Assembly (NCBI RefSeq): GCF_002239585.1
Contig: NZ_NDFH01000003.1
Span: 310,001-374,000 of the forward strand
Origin: Psychromonas sp. CD1
Lineage (GTDB): Bacteria > Pseudomonadota > Gammaproteobacteria > Enterobacterales > Psychromonadaceae
Length of the DNA: 64,000 nt
Direction of reading: 5' to 3'
Position 1 is the stretch's first letter; every line of letters begins with the position of its first letter. A program made the position numbers and the translations under genes. The notes beneath the pieces are model-generated. The model was given only the letters and a program-made list of their open reading frames with translations. It was not told the origin of the DNA and did not search any database. Below, in pieces: positions 32,640-41,331 of the stretch.

Positions 32640-33362
32640 TTACAAATCCATTAAGATGCGAAAGCTTTTTAAGTTCCCTCGGCTAACGGGTATTTGTATT
32701 GTAATGGAATGTAATTTGAGCAGATAAGTGCTATTTACCCATGGAATGATTTCTTGTATTTTCTGTAAATTGACACAATAAGTACGGTGCGTGCGGAAAA
32801 ATTGATTGGTAGGTAATCGAGTCATTAATTCGTTGAGTGTAAAAGGGACCGTAAAAGAGTCTGTTTGAGTGAAAACGTGGGTCGTTTTATCATTGGCGAG
32901 CGCATAATAGATATCCTCAACAGGAGTAATGTGAACACGGTTTTTTTTGTATAAATTCAGCGTCTGTTTTGGTGCTGAAATAGGCAAATAAGATGTTTTT
33001 TTATGTATTTTCTCTAATTTATGCAGTAGACCCATCACTCGTAGTTCATTTAAGGGTTTTAAAATATAGTCAAAAGCTTCTAAGGTAAATGCATCTACGG
33101 CAAATTCTTTGTAAGCGGTGGTGAATACAATGTGTGGCTTTTGTGGAAATTGATGAATGTTTTTTGCCAATAAAATACCATCAATAGAGGGAATGTTAAT
33201 ATCTAAAAAGACAATATCAACATGTTGATGCTGTAAATATTTTAGTGCTTTTAGGCCATCGTCAAAGGTCGCTATTATTTGTATTTTACTGTGTTTTTCG
33301 ATTAAATAAGTCAGTTCTTCTTGAGCAAGATATTCATCTTCAACGATCAAAGCGGTTAACAT
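32640..33362 (-). CDS. LytTR-family response regulator (BtsR/YpdB-like)
   Basis: A two-component response regulator of 240 residues. The receiver domain has the acidic pair near residue 8, the phosphoacceptor Asp54 in VFLDINIP, and a conserved Lys in DYILKPLN near residue 102. The C-terminal half is a LytTR DNA-binding domain (RVHITPVEDIYY, FRTHRTYCVNL). The ATG overlaps the kinase stop by 7 bases. The surface genes begin within 35 bases downstream on the same strand, so it may control its own operon. In E. coli, relatives sense pyruvate with their kinase partner. Confidence 0.9.
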   Translation of the reverse strand: MLTALIVEDEYLAQEELTYLIEKHSKIQIIATFDDGLKALKYLQHQHVDIVFLDINIPSIDGILLAKNIHQFPQKPHIVFTTAYKEFAVDAFTLEAFDYILKPLNELRVMGLLHKLEKIHKKTSYLPISAPKQTLNLYKKNRVHITPVEDIYYALANDKTTHVFTQTDSFTVPFTLNELMTRLPTNQFFRTHRTYCVNLQKIQEIIPWVNSTYLLKLHSITIQIPVSRGNLKSFRILMDL

Positions 33363-34705
33363 AGCGTTTCTTTATTTAAGTAAAACATCATTTCTGTACC
33401 AGGATTCAAGCGTGTGATATGTAGACCTTCACCGTATAATAATAACAATCGTTGATGTACATTAGTTAAACCAATGTGCTGTGTTTCAATTTTGCCTTTG
33501 TACAGTTTGTCGATGGTAGATTGTTGAATGCCGATACCGTTATCGCTAATCGTGACTTTAATTTTTGCACCTTCTTTTTTGATTGAAATTTTTAATTTAA
33601 CGGGGACCGATGACGGTTGGATTCCATGTAATATCGCATTTTCAACCAACGGTTGTAGTAAAAGGCAAGGTACCATAAAATGCACATCATCGATATCAAA
33701 GGTCACATTGAGCTTGTTTCCAAAACGTGCTTTTTCAATGGCGATATAACTACGTACTTGTTGTAATGCTTTTTGAATATCAATAAGATCGGTATTTTGA
33801 TCTAAGTTATACCGCATGAAATCGGCTAATTCAGCGATCAACAACCGAGCTTGTTCAGGGCGAATTCGAATTAAGGTTGAGATTGCATTAAGAGCATTAA
33901 ATAAAAAATGTGGGTTTATTTTACTTTGTAAAGCAGAAAATTCAGCTTGAGCTGCCATTGCTTTCAACTCTTCAATTCGCGAAATTTCCATTTGTGTGGA
34001 GATAAGTTGTGATAGACCGATAGCCATTTCGCGTAGCGCTGGTTGAATACGATAAGCCTTACGATAAAATATTTTTAATGTGCCACTTACTTTTCCGTTT
34101 TCCCATAGAGGGATGATCAATAAAGAGTGAAAATTTTGGGTATTTAAATTGTTATTAATAATTTGTTTGCCGGTATCGAAAGCTTGTTGAGTCATATCGA
34201 CGAAATTACTTTGGGTTGTGTCTAAGTAATGCGCATCATTAGCGTTAAGTTTTATTTCTGTTTTTTTAAGGACTGGATGATTAATTTTTAATTTCTGACG
34301 AATAAAACGACATAACGAGAAGTCTGCGTCTTGCCCATGCAAACTGTTTTGTATAATTTGCTCACCGGTATCCACTGCTTGTTGTGTCATGCGCCCAATT
34401 TTATGCTCGATATTAAAGTAATGTTCTGCACCGATTCCAGTATAGGCAAGTACGCCTTGTGTATCCGTGATAGCAACCACGTCGGCATTTGTTTCTTCTC
34501 GAATAATATTACATACGTTAGTCAATGCTTCTCGTGTGTTTTTTCTAAAATAAGGCAGTGTTTTATTTGCAATCTTTAAGGCTAACTTCGCTTGTTTAGC
34601 AGCAACTAAATTTGTGTCTTCGTCTAAATATTGTACTAGTTTAATGATGATCCCAATGGAAAGAGATCCAATGATCAAAAATAACATCTTAAACATACAT
34701 ATCAC
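33356..34705 (-). CDS. LytS/BtsS-type sensor histidine kinase lacking the membrane sensor
   Basis: A 449-residue histidine kinase. It has one membrane segment (about residues 7-25), a GAF-like region (about 55-215), a His_kinase domain with the phosphoacceptor His266 in NPHFLFNAL, and an ATPase domain (PLVENAILHG, DNGIGIQ, IGLTNVHQRL). Full-length BtsS/YpdA relatives have a 5- to 6-segment LytS sensor domain before this, and here only its last helix is left. The GAF region holds a 65-residue internal repeat (MTQQAVDTGEQII at 106 and MTQQAFDTGKQII at 171). The GTG start is only 23 bases from the divergent ldhA start. Confidence 0.85.
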   Translation of the reverse strand: MICMFKMLFLIIGSLSIGIIIKLVQYLDEDTNLVAAKQAKLALKIANKTLPYFRKNTREALTNVCNIIREETNADVVAITDTQGVLAYTGIGAEHYFNIEHKIGRMTQQAVDTGEQIIQNSLHGQDADFSLCRFIRQKLKINHPVLKKTEIKLNANDAHYLDTTQSNFVDMTQQAFDTGKQIINNNLNTQNFHSLLIIPLWENGKVSGTLKIFYRKAYRIQPALREMAIGLSQLISTQMEISRIEELKAMAAQAEFSALQSKINPHFLFNALNAISTLIRIRPEQARLLIAELADFMRYNLDQNTDLIDIQKALQQVRSYIAIEKARFGNKLNVTFDIDDVHFMVPCLLLQPLVENAILHGIQPSSVPVKLKISIKKEGAKIKVTISDNGIGIQQSTIDKLYKGKIETQHIGLTNVHQRLLLLYGEGLHITRLNPGTEMMFYLNKETLC

Positions 34706-34728
34706 ACATCACATTGGAGTTCTTTGAC

Positions 34729-35721
34729 ATGAAAATAGCCATGTTCAGTACACAGAGTTATGATATTAAGTATTTTGATCTTTCATTGAAGGAGGAAAAA
34801 GAAATTTCGTTTGAGTATTTTGACACGTAACTTAATGTGCAAACTGCACAGTTAGCAGAGGGTGCTGATGCCGTTTGTGTTTTTGTGAACGATGATTTAT
34901 CGGCGCCAGTGCTTAAAAAACTTTGTGAATTAGGAATTAAAATTATTGCATTGCGCTGTGCTGGATTTAATAACGTCGATATTTACACTGCAAAAGAAAA
35001 GAACATGATTGTTTTGCGAGTCCCAGCTTATTCTCCTGAGGCTGTTGCAGAGCATAGCATTGCGTTAATGATGACACTTAATCGGCGTATTCATAAGGCT
35101 TATCAACGCACGCGGGATGCTAATTTTTCATTGGAGGGTTTAGTCGGGTTTAATTTGTTTGGTAAAATAGTGGGTGTTATAGGCACAGGTAAAATAGGCC
35201 TTGCTTTAATTAAAATTTTAAAAGGATTTGGTTGCCATGTTTTAGCTTATGATCCATACCCCTCTGAGTATGCGAAACAGATTGGTGCGAATTATGTCGA
35301 GCTTGATGAACTATTTAAACGTAGTGATGTCATCAGTTTACATTGCCCGTTAACGGAGACAAATCATCATCTAATGAATAGTGCATCATTTGCAAAAATG
35401 AAAGACGGAGTAATGCTTATCAATACAAGTCGGGGTGGGTTATTAAATGCGACTGATGCAATTCAAGCACTTAAAGTTGGGCGTATTGGCTCTTTAGGCT
35501 TAGATGTTTATGAAGAAGAAGAAGTACTCTTTTTTGGTGATCATTCAAATGAAATTATTACCGATGATATATTTCGTCGTTTGTCTGCTTGCCATAATGT
35601 TATCTTTACGGGGCATCAAGCCTTCCTTACCCGAGAGGCGTTAAGTAAGATTGCAGAGGTGACGATTATGAATTTATTACAGGCATATCAAGGTACGCAA
35701 AGTGCCAATGAAGTTTTATAG
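34729..35721 (+). pseudogene. ldhA: Fermentative D-lactate dehydrogenase with an in-frame stop
   Basis: An NADH-dependent D-lactate dehydrogenase that reduces pyruvate to lactate. The ATG at 34729 with GGAG upstream opens MKIAMFSTQSYD, matching the start of LdhA. A TAA at 34828-34830 (codon 34) interrupts it, and the frame then continues without any shift to the end: FNNVD, YQRTRDANFSLEG, GVIGTGKIG near residue 150, NTSRGG, RLSACHNVIFTGHQAFLT. Length and alignment are otherwise normal (about 330). A GTG at 34837 could restart translation but has no ribosome binding site and would lose the first strand of the fold. I call it a nonsense mutant; readthrough cannot be excluded. Confidence 0.85.
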
Positions 35722-35731
35722 TTAACATTGT

Positions 35732-35768
35732 GAAGCGTTTGATTTTTAAACGCTTCGATTCGCTTTTA
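35732..35768. terminator. Terminator between ldhA and the PfkB kinase
   Basis: GAAGCGTTT pairs with AAACGCTTC over a short T-rich loop, between two convergent genes. A partial T-run follows on the plus strand. Confidence 0.75.
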
Positions 35769-35781
35769 TTATTAGGGTATT

Positions 35782-36633
35782 TTACTTCATTTTTTTAATA
35801 TAACGGCGTAAAAGCCCTCCAGGTATTGAGCTCTTTGTTGACACCGCAATAGCCGCCCACTGTGCGCCTTGTTGTATGGCGTGTGAAATATCAAGTCTAT
35901 TTAATAAGGCATCAATAACACCTGCTGCAAAGGTGTCGCCAGCGCCTGTTGTATCAAGTACTTTAGTTTTTATTGCAGCAATATATATGGGTGCCGTTTT
36001 ACTGTAAACATGTGCGCCATTTGCACCATCTGTGACAATAAAATAACGTAACTGAGGGCCCGAAATTTTTTGTGAATAGGCCCATATAGACAGTTTATTG
36101 CGCGGATGTTTATTTAAATCGGTTAAGGATGTAATTAAAACATGGCAAGGTCGCGTACTGGCATCTTTGGGGAGTTGTGCGACCACTAAGCAATCATTTA
36201 ATGCTTCTTTTGCCCAAAGGTCGACGTTCTGCGCCGATGAATTAATATAAAGTGCTTGCCACTGTTTAAAATCTGGCGCATTAGTCAGTTTAAACGGCGG
36301 GCGTTTTGGCCGAATAATGGTTCTTTCTGCATCGGGTGTCATGAGTAATAAAAGTTCGGGTGTATCAAAGGTATTGCGTTGTAATAAATGACAATCTAAA
36401 CCTTGTAAACTTGCCTCTGCCAGTAACCAATCAGCGGTTTCATCATTGCTTATTTGGCTGACTAATGCGACTCGGTGGCCGGCAAAAATCAATGCTATTC
36501 CAGTATTGGCCCCACCCCCCCCTAAGCGTCTGCCCATATCTTGGTAGTGGTGACGTCCACCTTTGATAAGGCAACTATCAAGTTGTAGAATACGATCGCA
36601 GTTTAAATTTGCAATAAGTAAAATGTTAGGCAG
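35782..36633 (-). CDS. PfkB-family carbohydrate kinase with an apparent CTG start
   Basis: A ribokinase-like sugar kinase. The first ATG (36537) would remove the first strand of the fold. The frame extends 32 codons upstream to a CTG at 36631-36633 with AGGAG (36641-36645) 7 bases away. This gives a start of (M)PNILLIANLNCDRIL, as expected for this family. Later motifs are GGGGANTGIALIFAGH near residue 38 and the C-terminal DTTGAGDTFAAGVIDALL near residue 232, whose Asp is the catalytic base. The protein is 283 residues. Substrate not identified. It follows metG on the same strand after a 127-base gap. Confidence 0.85.
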   Translation of the reverse strand: MPNILLIANLNCDRILQLDSCLIKGGRHHYQDMGRRLGGGGANTGIALIFAGHRVALVSQISNDETADWLLAEASLQGLDCHLLQRNTFDTPELLLLMTPDAERTIIRPKRPPFKLTNAPDFKQWQALYINSSAQNVDLWAKEALNDCLVVAQLPKDASTRPCHVLITSLTDLNKHPRNKLSIWAYSQKISGPQLRYFIVTDGANGAHVYSKTAPIYIAAIKTKVLDTTGAGDTFAAGVIDALLNRLDISHAIQQGAQWAAIAVSTKSSIPGGLLRRYIKKMK

Positions 36634-36683
36634 AATAAAACTCCTATTTTAAAATATAAAGTTTTGCATATGAGTAACAGATG

Positions 36684-36701
36684 CCTCTTTTTTAAAAGAG
36701 G
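36684..36701 (-). other. Small hairpin between metG and the PfkB kinase
   Basis: CCTCTTTT pairs with AAAAGAGG. It lies downstream of metG and upstream of the kinase start. There is no T-run after the stem, so its effect is uncertain. Confidence 0.4.
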
Positions 36702-36760
36702 GGCCAGTCTCTGTAGGTGATAAGGCTGACCACTCTTTCATAACAACTGTTTATTCTACA

Positions 36761-38803
36761 TTATATAATGCGTTGTCCTGGTTTTGCACCATCGTCGGGT
36801 GTTAATAAGTAAATATCTTTACCGCCAGGACCTGCCGCAAGTACCATCCCTTCGGATAAACCAAATTTCATTTGTCTGGGTTTTAAGTTGGCCACCATGA
36901 CGGTGAGTTTCCCTTCTAAATCTTCAGGTTTGCAAGCAGATTTTATACCAGAAAAGACAGTGCGAGTCTCATCACCTAAATCTAAGGTGAGTTTGAGTAA
37001 TTTGTTGGCTTTAGGTACGTGTTCCGCTTTGATGATACGTGCTACTCGTAAATCTACTTTAGAAAAAGTATCAAAATCAATTTCAGCACATAAGGGCTCT
37101 TTATCTAGCTCTGATTGCTCAGTTGTTGTGCTGGTGGAAGCTTTTATGACCTCAATATTTTCTTTTGAGGCATCTATCATTGCATCTACCTTTTTCGTGT
37201 CAATACGTTGAAAAAGAGCTTTGAACTTATTGATTTTATGAGAAGAAAGAGGTGTTTTAATAATGTCCCAATCGAGCGTTTCAGCTAAAAAGTCTTCACT
37301 GCGAGCAGTTAATTTGGGCATGATAGGTTTTAAATATGTCATTAATATACGGAATAAGTTAATGCCCATAGAGCAAATCTCTTGTACCTCGACACTTTTA
37401 TCTGCCTCTTTTACGAGTGCCCAAGGTGCTTTATCATCAATATATTTATTGGCTTTGTCAGCTAAGGCCATAATTTCACGAATAGCACGCGCAAATTCAC
37501 GTTTTTCAAAGAGAGCTGCAATGGACTCGCCTGCATCAATAAAGTCTTGATAGAGAGCGGGCTCTGCAATGTTCTTGGAGAGTTCACCATTGTATCTTTT
37601 GGTTATGAAACCTGCGGTGCGAGATGCTAAGTTAACTAATTTATTGACAACATCAGAGTTTACTCTTTGGGTGAAATCCTCTAAATTCAAGTCTAAGTCA
37701 TCAATTTTACTGGTTAATTTAGCCGCATAATAATAGCGTAGGCATTCTGGATCTAAATGTTCAATGTAGGTGCTGGCTTTGATAAATGTACCTTTAGATT
37801 TCGACATCTTCGCACCATTTACCATGACATAACCATGAACATTGACCGCTGTAGGTTTACGGAATCCAGCACCATCTAAAACGGCTGGCCAAAATAGGCT
37901 ATGAAAATTAACAATATCTTTACCAATAAAGTGATATAACTCGGTGCGACTGTCTTTAGCCCAATATTCATTAAAATCAAGGTCATCGCTACGATCACAA
38001 AGATTTTTAAAGCTACTCATGTAACCAATCGGGGCATCTAACCAAACATAAAAATATTTACCAGGTGCATTAGGTATCTCAAAGCCAAAGTACGGCGCAT
38101 CTCGGGTGATATCCCATTGTTTTAAGCCAGGTTCAAACCATTCGGCGACTTTATTGGCCATTTCAGTTTGTAGTGCACCTGAGCGGATCCATTTTTTCAA
38201 CATATCTTCAAATTGAGGCAAATCGAAGAAAAAATGTTCAGTTTCTTTCATGATAGGCGTAGCCCCTGAAATAGCTGACTTAGGGTTGATCATTTCGGTA
38301 GGGTTGTATGTAGCGCCACAATTATCACAATTATCGCCGTATTGATCTTCGGATTTACATTTTGGGCAAGTACCTTTAACAAAACGGTCCGGTAAAAACA
38401 TTTCTTTTTCTGGATCAAAAAGCTGAGCGATAGTGTTCTTTTTTATGAAACCATTTTCGAATAATGTATTATAAATATGAGTGGAAAGCGTTTTATTTTC
38501 TTCACTGTGTGTGGAATGATAATTATCAAAACTTATATCAAAATCATTAAAATCTTTAATGTGTGAGACTTTTATATCGCTGATCATTTTCTCAGGAGTA
38601 ATGCCAAGTGCATTCGCCTTAAGCATAATAGGTGTGCCATGAGCATCATCGGCACAGATAAAGTGTACTTTGTTACCACGTAATCGTTGAAAACGAACCC
38701 AGATATCTGCTTGAATGTGCTCTAACATATGCCCTAAATGAATGGGGCCATTCGCGTAGGGGAGGGCGCAGGTCACAAGGATTTTACGATCTTGACTTTG
38801 CAT
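36761..38803 (-). CDS. metG: Methionyl-tRNA synthetase
   Basis: A class I synthetase of 680 residues. The HIGH motif is [15 protein letters not shown] at residues 15-29. A zinc knuckle CPKC...CDNC is near residue 145, KMSKSKGTF near residue 333, and a C-terminal EMAPII-like tRNA-binding domain ([19 protein letters not shown]) is near residue 588. Both ends are complete and the length matches E. coli MetG. mrp is divergent upstream, the usual metG-mrp arrangement of enterics and relatives. Confidence 0.97.
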   Translation of the reverse strand: MQSQDRKILVTCALPYANGPIHLGHMLEHIQADIWVRFQRLRGNKVHFICADDAHGTPIMLKANALGITPEKMISDIKVSHIKDFNDFDISFDNYHSTHSEENKTLSTHIYNTLFENGFIKKNTIAQLFDPEKEMFLPDRFVKGTCPKCKSEDQYGDNCDNCGATYNPTEMINPKSAISGATPIMKETEHFFFDLPQFEDMLKKWIRSGALQTEMANKVAEWFEPGLKQWDITRDAPYFGFEIPNAPGKYFYVWLDAPIGYMSSFKNLCDRSDDLDFNEYWAKDSRTELYHFIGKDIVNFHSLFWPAVLDGAGFRKPTAVNVHGYVMVNGAKMSKSKGTFIKASTYIEHLDPECLRYYYAAKLTSKIDDLDLNLEDFTQRVNSDVVNKLVNLASRTAGFITKRYNGELSKNIAEPALYQDFIDAGESIAALFEKREFARAIREIMALADKANKYIDDKAPWALVKEADKSVEVQEICSMGINLFRILMTYLKPIMPKLTARSEDFLAETLDWDIIKTPLSSHKINKFKALFQRIDTKKVDAMIDASKENIEVIKASTSTTTEQSELDKEPLCAEIDFDTFSKVDLRVARIIKAEHVPKANKLLKLTLDLGDETRTVFSGIKSACKPEDLEGKLTVMVANLKPRQMKFGLSEGMVLAAGPGGKDIYLLTPDDGAKPGQRII

Positions 38804-38952
38804 GTTATATATAATTCCTTAGCAGTTATCTAAAATTTTTAAAGTATAATTCTACCCAATTAATGCTTGAAATCCCACTCTTTAATTAAGGGTGAAAGGA
38901 TAAGTGAGTTTGTTACACTTATAGTATCTATTTTTTATTGTTTGGAGCGATC

Positions 38953-40041
38953 ATGTTTTGCAAAAAAAAGAATAATTTTTACAATGTTATTAAGGTCTTA
39001 AGTGAGGTGTCAGCATATCCAGTGATACAAAAGTTAGCCGAAGAAAAGCGTATTTCATTTGATGAAAAAAGTCATAAATTAAGTTTAAATTTGCCTTTTT
39101 ATGCACCGCAATGGTTAAAGAAATTACAACAAGATTCATTTGGACCTTTTAAACAGTTATTTGAGGAAGATGTTCAATGGCAGGTAACAGAGCAAGTGTT
39201 AGCGGTTCAAAAAACACAGGATAAAAGATGTTTAGCAAATATAAAAAATATTATAGTCGTTGCATCAGGAAAAGGAGGGGTTGGTAAATCAACGGTTAGT
39301 GTTAATCTTGCTTTGGCATTGTTAAAAAATGGGGCAAAAGTGGGTATGCTCGATGCAGATATTTATGGGCCTTCTCTTCCCACTTTATTAGGCGTTAAAA
39401 ACGCACAACCAAGTAGTTGTGATGGGAAGCTGATGCGTCCTATTCATGCACATGGTTTAGTGTGTAATAGTATTGGTTTTCTAGTTAAAGATGCCGAGGC
39501 GATGATTTGGCGCGGGCCTATGGCAAGTAAAGCACTACAACAGGTATTAAATGAAACAGATTGGCCAGAATTGGATTATTTGATCGTGGATATGCCACCA
39601 GGAACAGGAGATATTCAGTTAACCATGTCGCAAAATGTGCCGGTGAGCAGCGCGGTTATCGTAACGACCGCGCAAGATGTTGCTCTGATTGATGCGCAAA
39701 AGGGCGTCACTATGTTTAACAAAGTGGATGTTCATATTTCGGGTATTATTGAAAATATGAGCATGCATACTTGCACTAAATGCGGACATAAGGAAGCTAT
39801 CTTTGGTAGTGGTGGCGGAGAAAAACTTGCAGAGCAATTTTCATTGCCATTTTTAGGGGTTTTACCTTTAGATATTAATTATAGAATTGATAGTGATGCT
39901 GGAATACCTACAGTTGTTAAAAATGAACGAACAGATCTTGTACAGCCTTATTTTAATTTGGCCGAAAAATTAGTGATACGTCTTTATTGTGATTTGCTAC
40001 CTGCTAGTCAAAATATTTCTATTATGCAAGTAAAGTCATAA
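38953..40041 (+). CDS. apbC: Mrp/ApbC Fe-S carrier ATPase
   Basis: A P-loop ATPase that carries and delivers Fe-S clusters. The 362-residue protein has the deviant Walker A GKGGVGKST near residue 105, DADIYGPSLP, DMPPGTGDIQLT near residue 215, and a C-terminal CTKCGH whose two cysteines hold the bridging cluster. The N-terminal domain is a divergent DUF59-like region. I chose the ATG at 38953 (GGAG upstream) over the TTG at 38938. It is divergent from metG. Confidence 0.95.
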   Translation: MFCKKKNNFYNVIKVLSEVSAYPVIQKLAEEKRISFDEKSHKLSLNLPFYAPQWLKKLQQDSFGPFKQLFEEDVQWQVTEQVLAVQKTQDKRCLANIKNIIVVASGKGGVGKSTVSVNLALALLKNGAKVGMLDADIYGPSLPTLLGVKNAQPSSCDGKLMRPIHAHGLVCNSIGFLVKDAEAMIWRGPMASKALQQVLNETDWPELDYLIVDMPPGTGDIQLTMSQNVPVSSAVIVTTAQDVALIDAQKGVTMFNKVDVHISGIIENMSMHTCTKCGHKEAIFGSGGGEKLAEQFSLPFLGVLPLDINYRIDSDAGIPTVVKNERTDLVQPYFNLAEKLVIRLYCDLLPASQNISIMQVKS

Positions 40042-40071
40042 AACGATGCGCGACGAGTGGTTAAAAACATC

Positions 40072-40126
40072 GAGATGTCTGGGCTATTATATAAAGATTT
40101 CTTTTAGGGCTCGGACATCTCTTTTA
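40072..40126 (+). terminator. Possible terminator after apbC
   Basis: GAGATGTC (40072-40079) pairs with GACATCTC (40114-40121), which is followed by TTTTAAAA. The loop is long (about 34 bases) and could hold extra pairing. It may be a terminator or a leader structure for trpS, 114 bases downstream. Confidence 0.45.
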
Positions 40127-40239
40127 AAATAGAGCCTCTTCGTGGTGCGTAGTGTAGATATTTAAAGTGTTTTCGTAGGCAAATAAGTTTGTAGAGATAT
40201 GTGTATGTCTCCGATAGGTAAACATTAAGGATTCATACT

Positions 40240-41277
40240 TTGGAAAATAAAACGACTTGTACAATCGCAGCACCAATCTCTGGCGATAAAATTCTTACGG
40301 GTGATAGAGCAACTGGACCACTACATATAGGTCATTATGTTGGCTCATTACAACAACGCGTTATATTACAAGACAAATACCAACAAACGATTCTCGTCGC
40401 GGACATGCAAGGCTTAACCGATAACGGTTATCATCCAGAAAAGGTCTCTTCTAATATATTAAATGTCGTAGCAGATTATCTATGTGTTGGCATTGATCCC
40501 GCAAAAACGACTATTTGTTTACAATCTTCTATACCGGCACTTGCAGAGTTAACGATGTATTATGCTAATTTAGTGAGCGTGGCAAGGCTACAAAGAAACC
40601 CTACGGTTAAAAGTGAGATAGCTAATAAATCTTTTGGTAAATCGATTCCGGCTGGTTTTTTAACTTATCCTATCAGTCAAGCCGCAGATATTACCGCCTT
40701 TAACGGCACACTGATCCCTGTAGGAGAAGATCAATTACCTTTACTTGAGCAAACAAATGAAATCGTTCGTAAAATAAATGCGATTGCCGGAGAAGAAATT
40801 TTAGTCGAATGTCGTGCTTTACTCAGTAAAGTTCCACGTTTACCGGGTGCGGATGGTAAAAATAAAATGTCTAAATCAATGTCGAACAGTTTATTGCTGA
40901 GTGCAAGTGAACAAGATATTAAACGTGTGGTGAAATCCATGTATACCGATCCTAAACATCTGAATATTAATGATCCAGGACAAATTGAAGGCAATGTAGT
41001 GTTTACTTATTTAGATGCTTTTCATAGTGATAGCAAATATATTGAGACACTTAAAAGGCAGTATCAAGAAGGGGGCCTTGGCGATGGGCATACTAAAAAA
41101 ATACTCGAAGAATGTTTACAAGATTTTCTTAGACCTATTCGCTTGCGCCGTGAAATGTTGATGAATGATAAAGCACAGTTGTTAAGCATATTAAAAGAAG
41201 GTACGGAGCGTTCTCAAGATGAGGCTAATCAAGTGTTGAGACGCGTCAAAAATGCATTTGGTTTAAATTTATTTTAA
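40240..41277 (+). CDS. trpS: Tryptophanyl-tRNA synthetase, GDRATG-type
   Basis: A class I synthetase that charges tRNA-Trp, 345 residues. It has GDRATGPLHIGHYVGSL near residue 22 and KMSKSMSN near residue 207. This is the second bacterial TrpRS type, with a true HIGH histidine pair. The E. coli type has a GNY-like version (SGAQPSGELTIGNY). Members of this second type are known for indolmycin resistance. The start is TTG with AAGG upstream. It is followed by a strong terminator. Confidence 0.93.
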   Translation: MENKTTCTIAAPISGDKILTGDRATGPLHIGHYVGSLQQRVILQDKYQQTILVADMQGLTDNGYHPEKVSSNILNVVADYLCVGIDPAKTTICLQSSIPALAELTMYYANLVSVARLQRNPTVKSEIANKSFGKSIPAGFLTYPISQAADITAFNGTLIPVGEDQLPLLEQTNEIVRKINAIAGEEILVECRALLSKVPRLPGADGKNKMSKSMSNSLLLSASEQDIKRVVKSMYTDPKHLNINDPGQIEGNVVFTYLDAFHSDSKYIETLKRQYQEGGLGDGHTKKILEECLQDFLRPIRLRREMLMNDKAQLLSILKEGTERSQDEANQVLRRVKNAFGLNLF

Positions 41278-41287
41278 AAAAGATAAA

Positions 41288-41320
41288 TAAAAAAGGCTTC
41301 TTTGTACAGAAGCCTTTTTT
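41288..41320. terminator. Bidirectional terminator between trpS and yqhD
   Basis: AAAAAAGGCTTCT pairs with AGAAGCCTTTTTT around a TTGTAC-like loop, between convergent genes. It is a classical bidirectional terminator. Confidence 0.93.
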
Positions 41321-41331
41321 GATTTTGTTAT

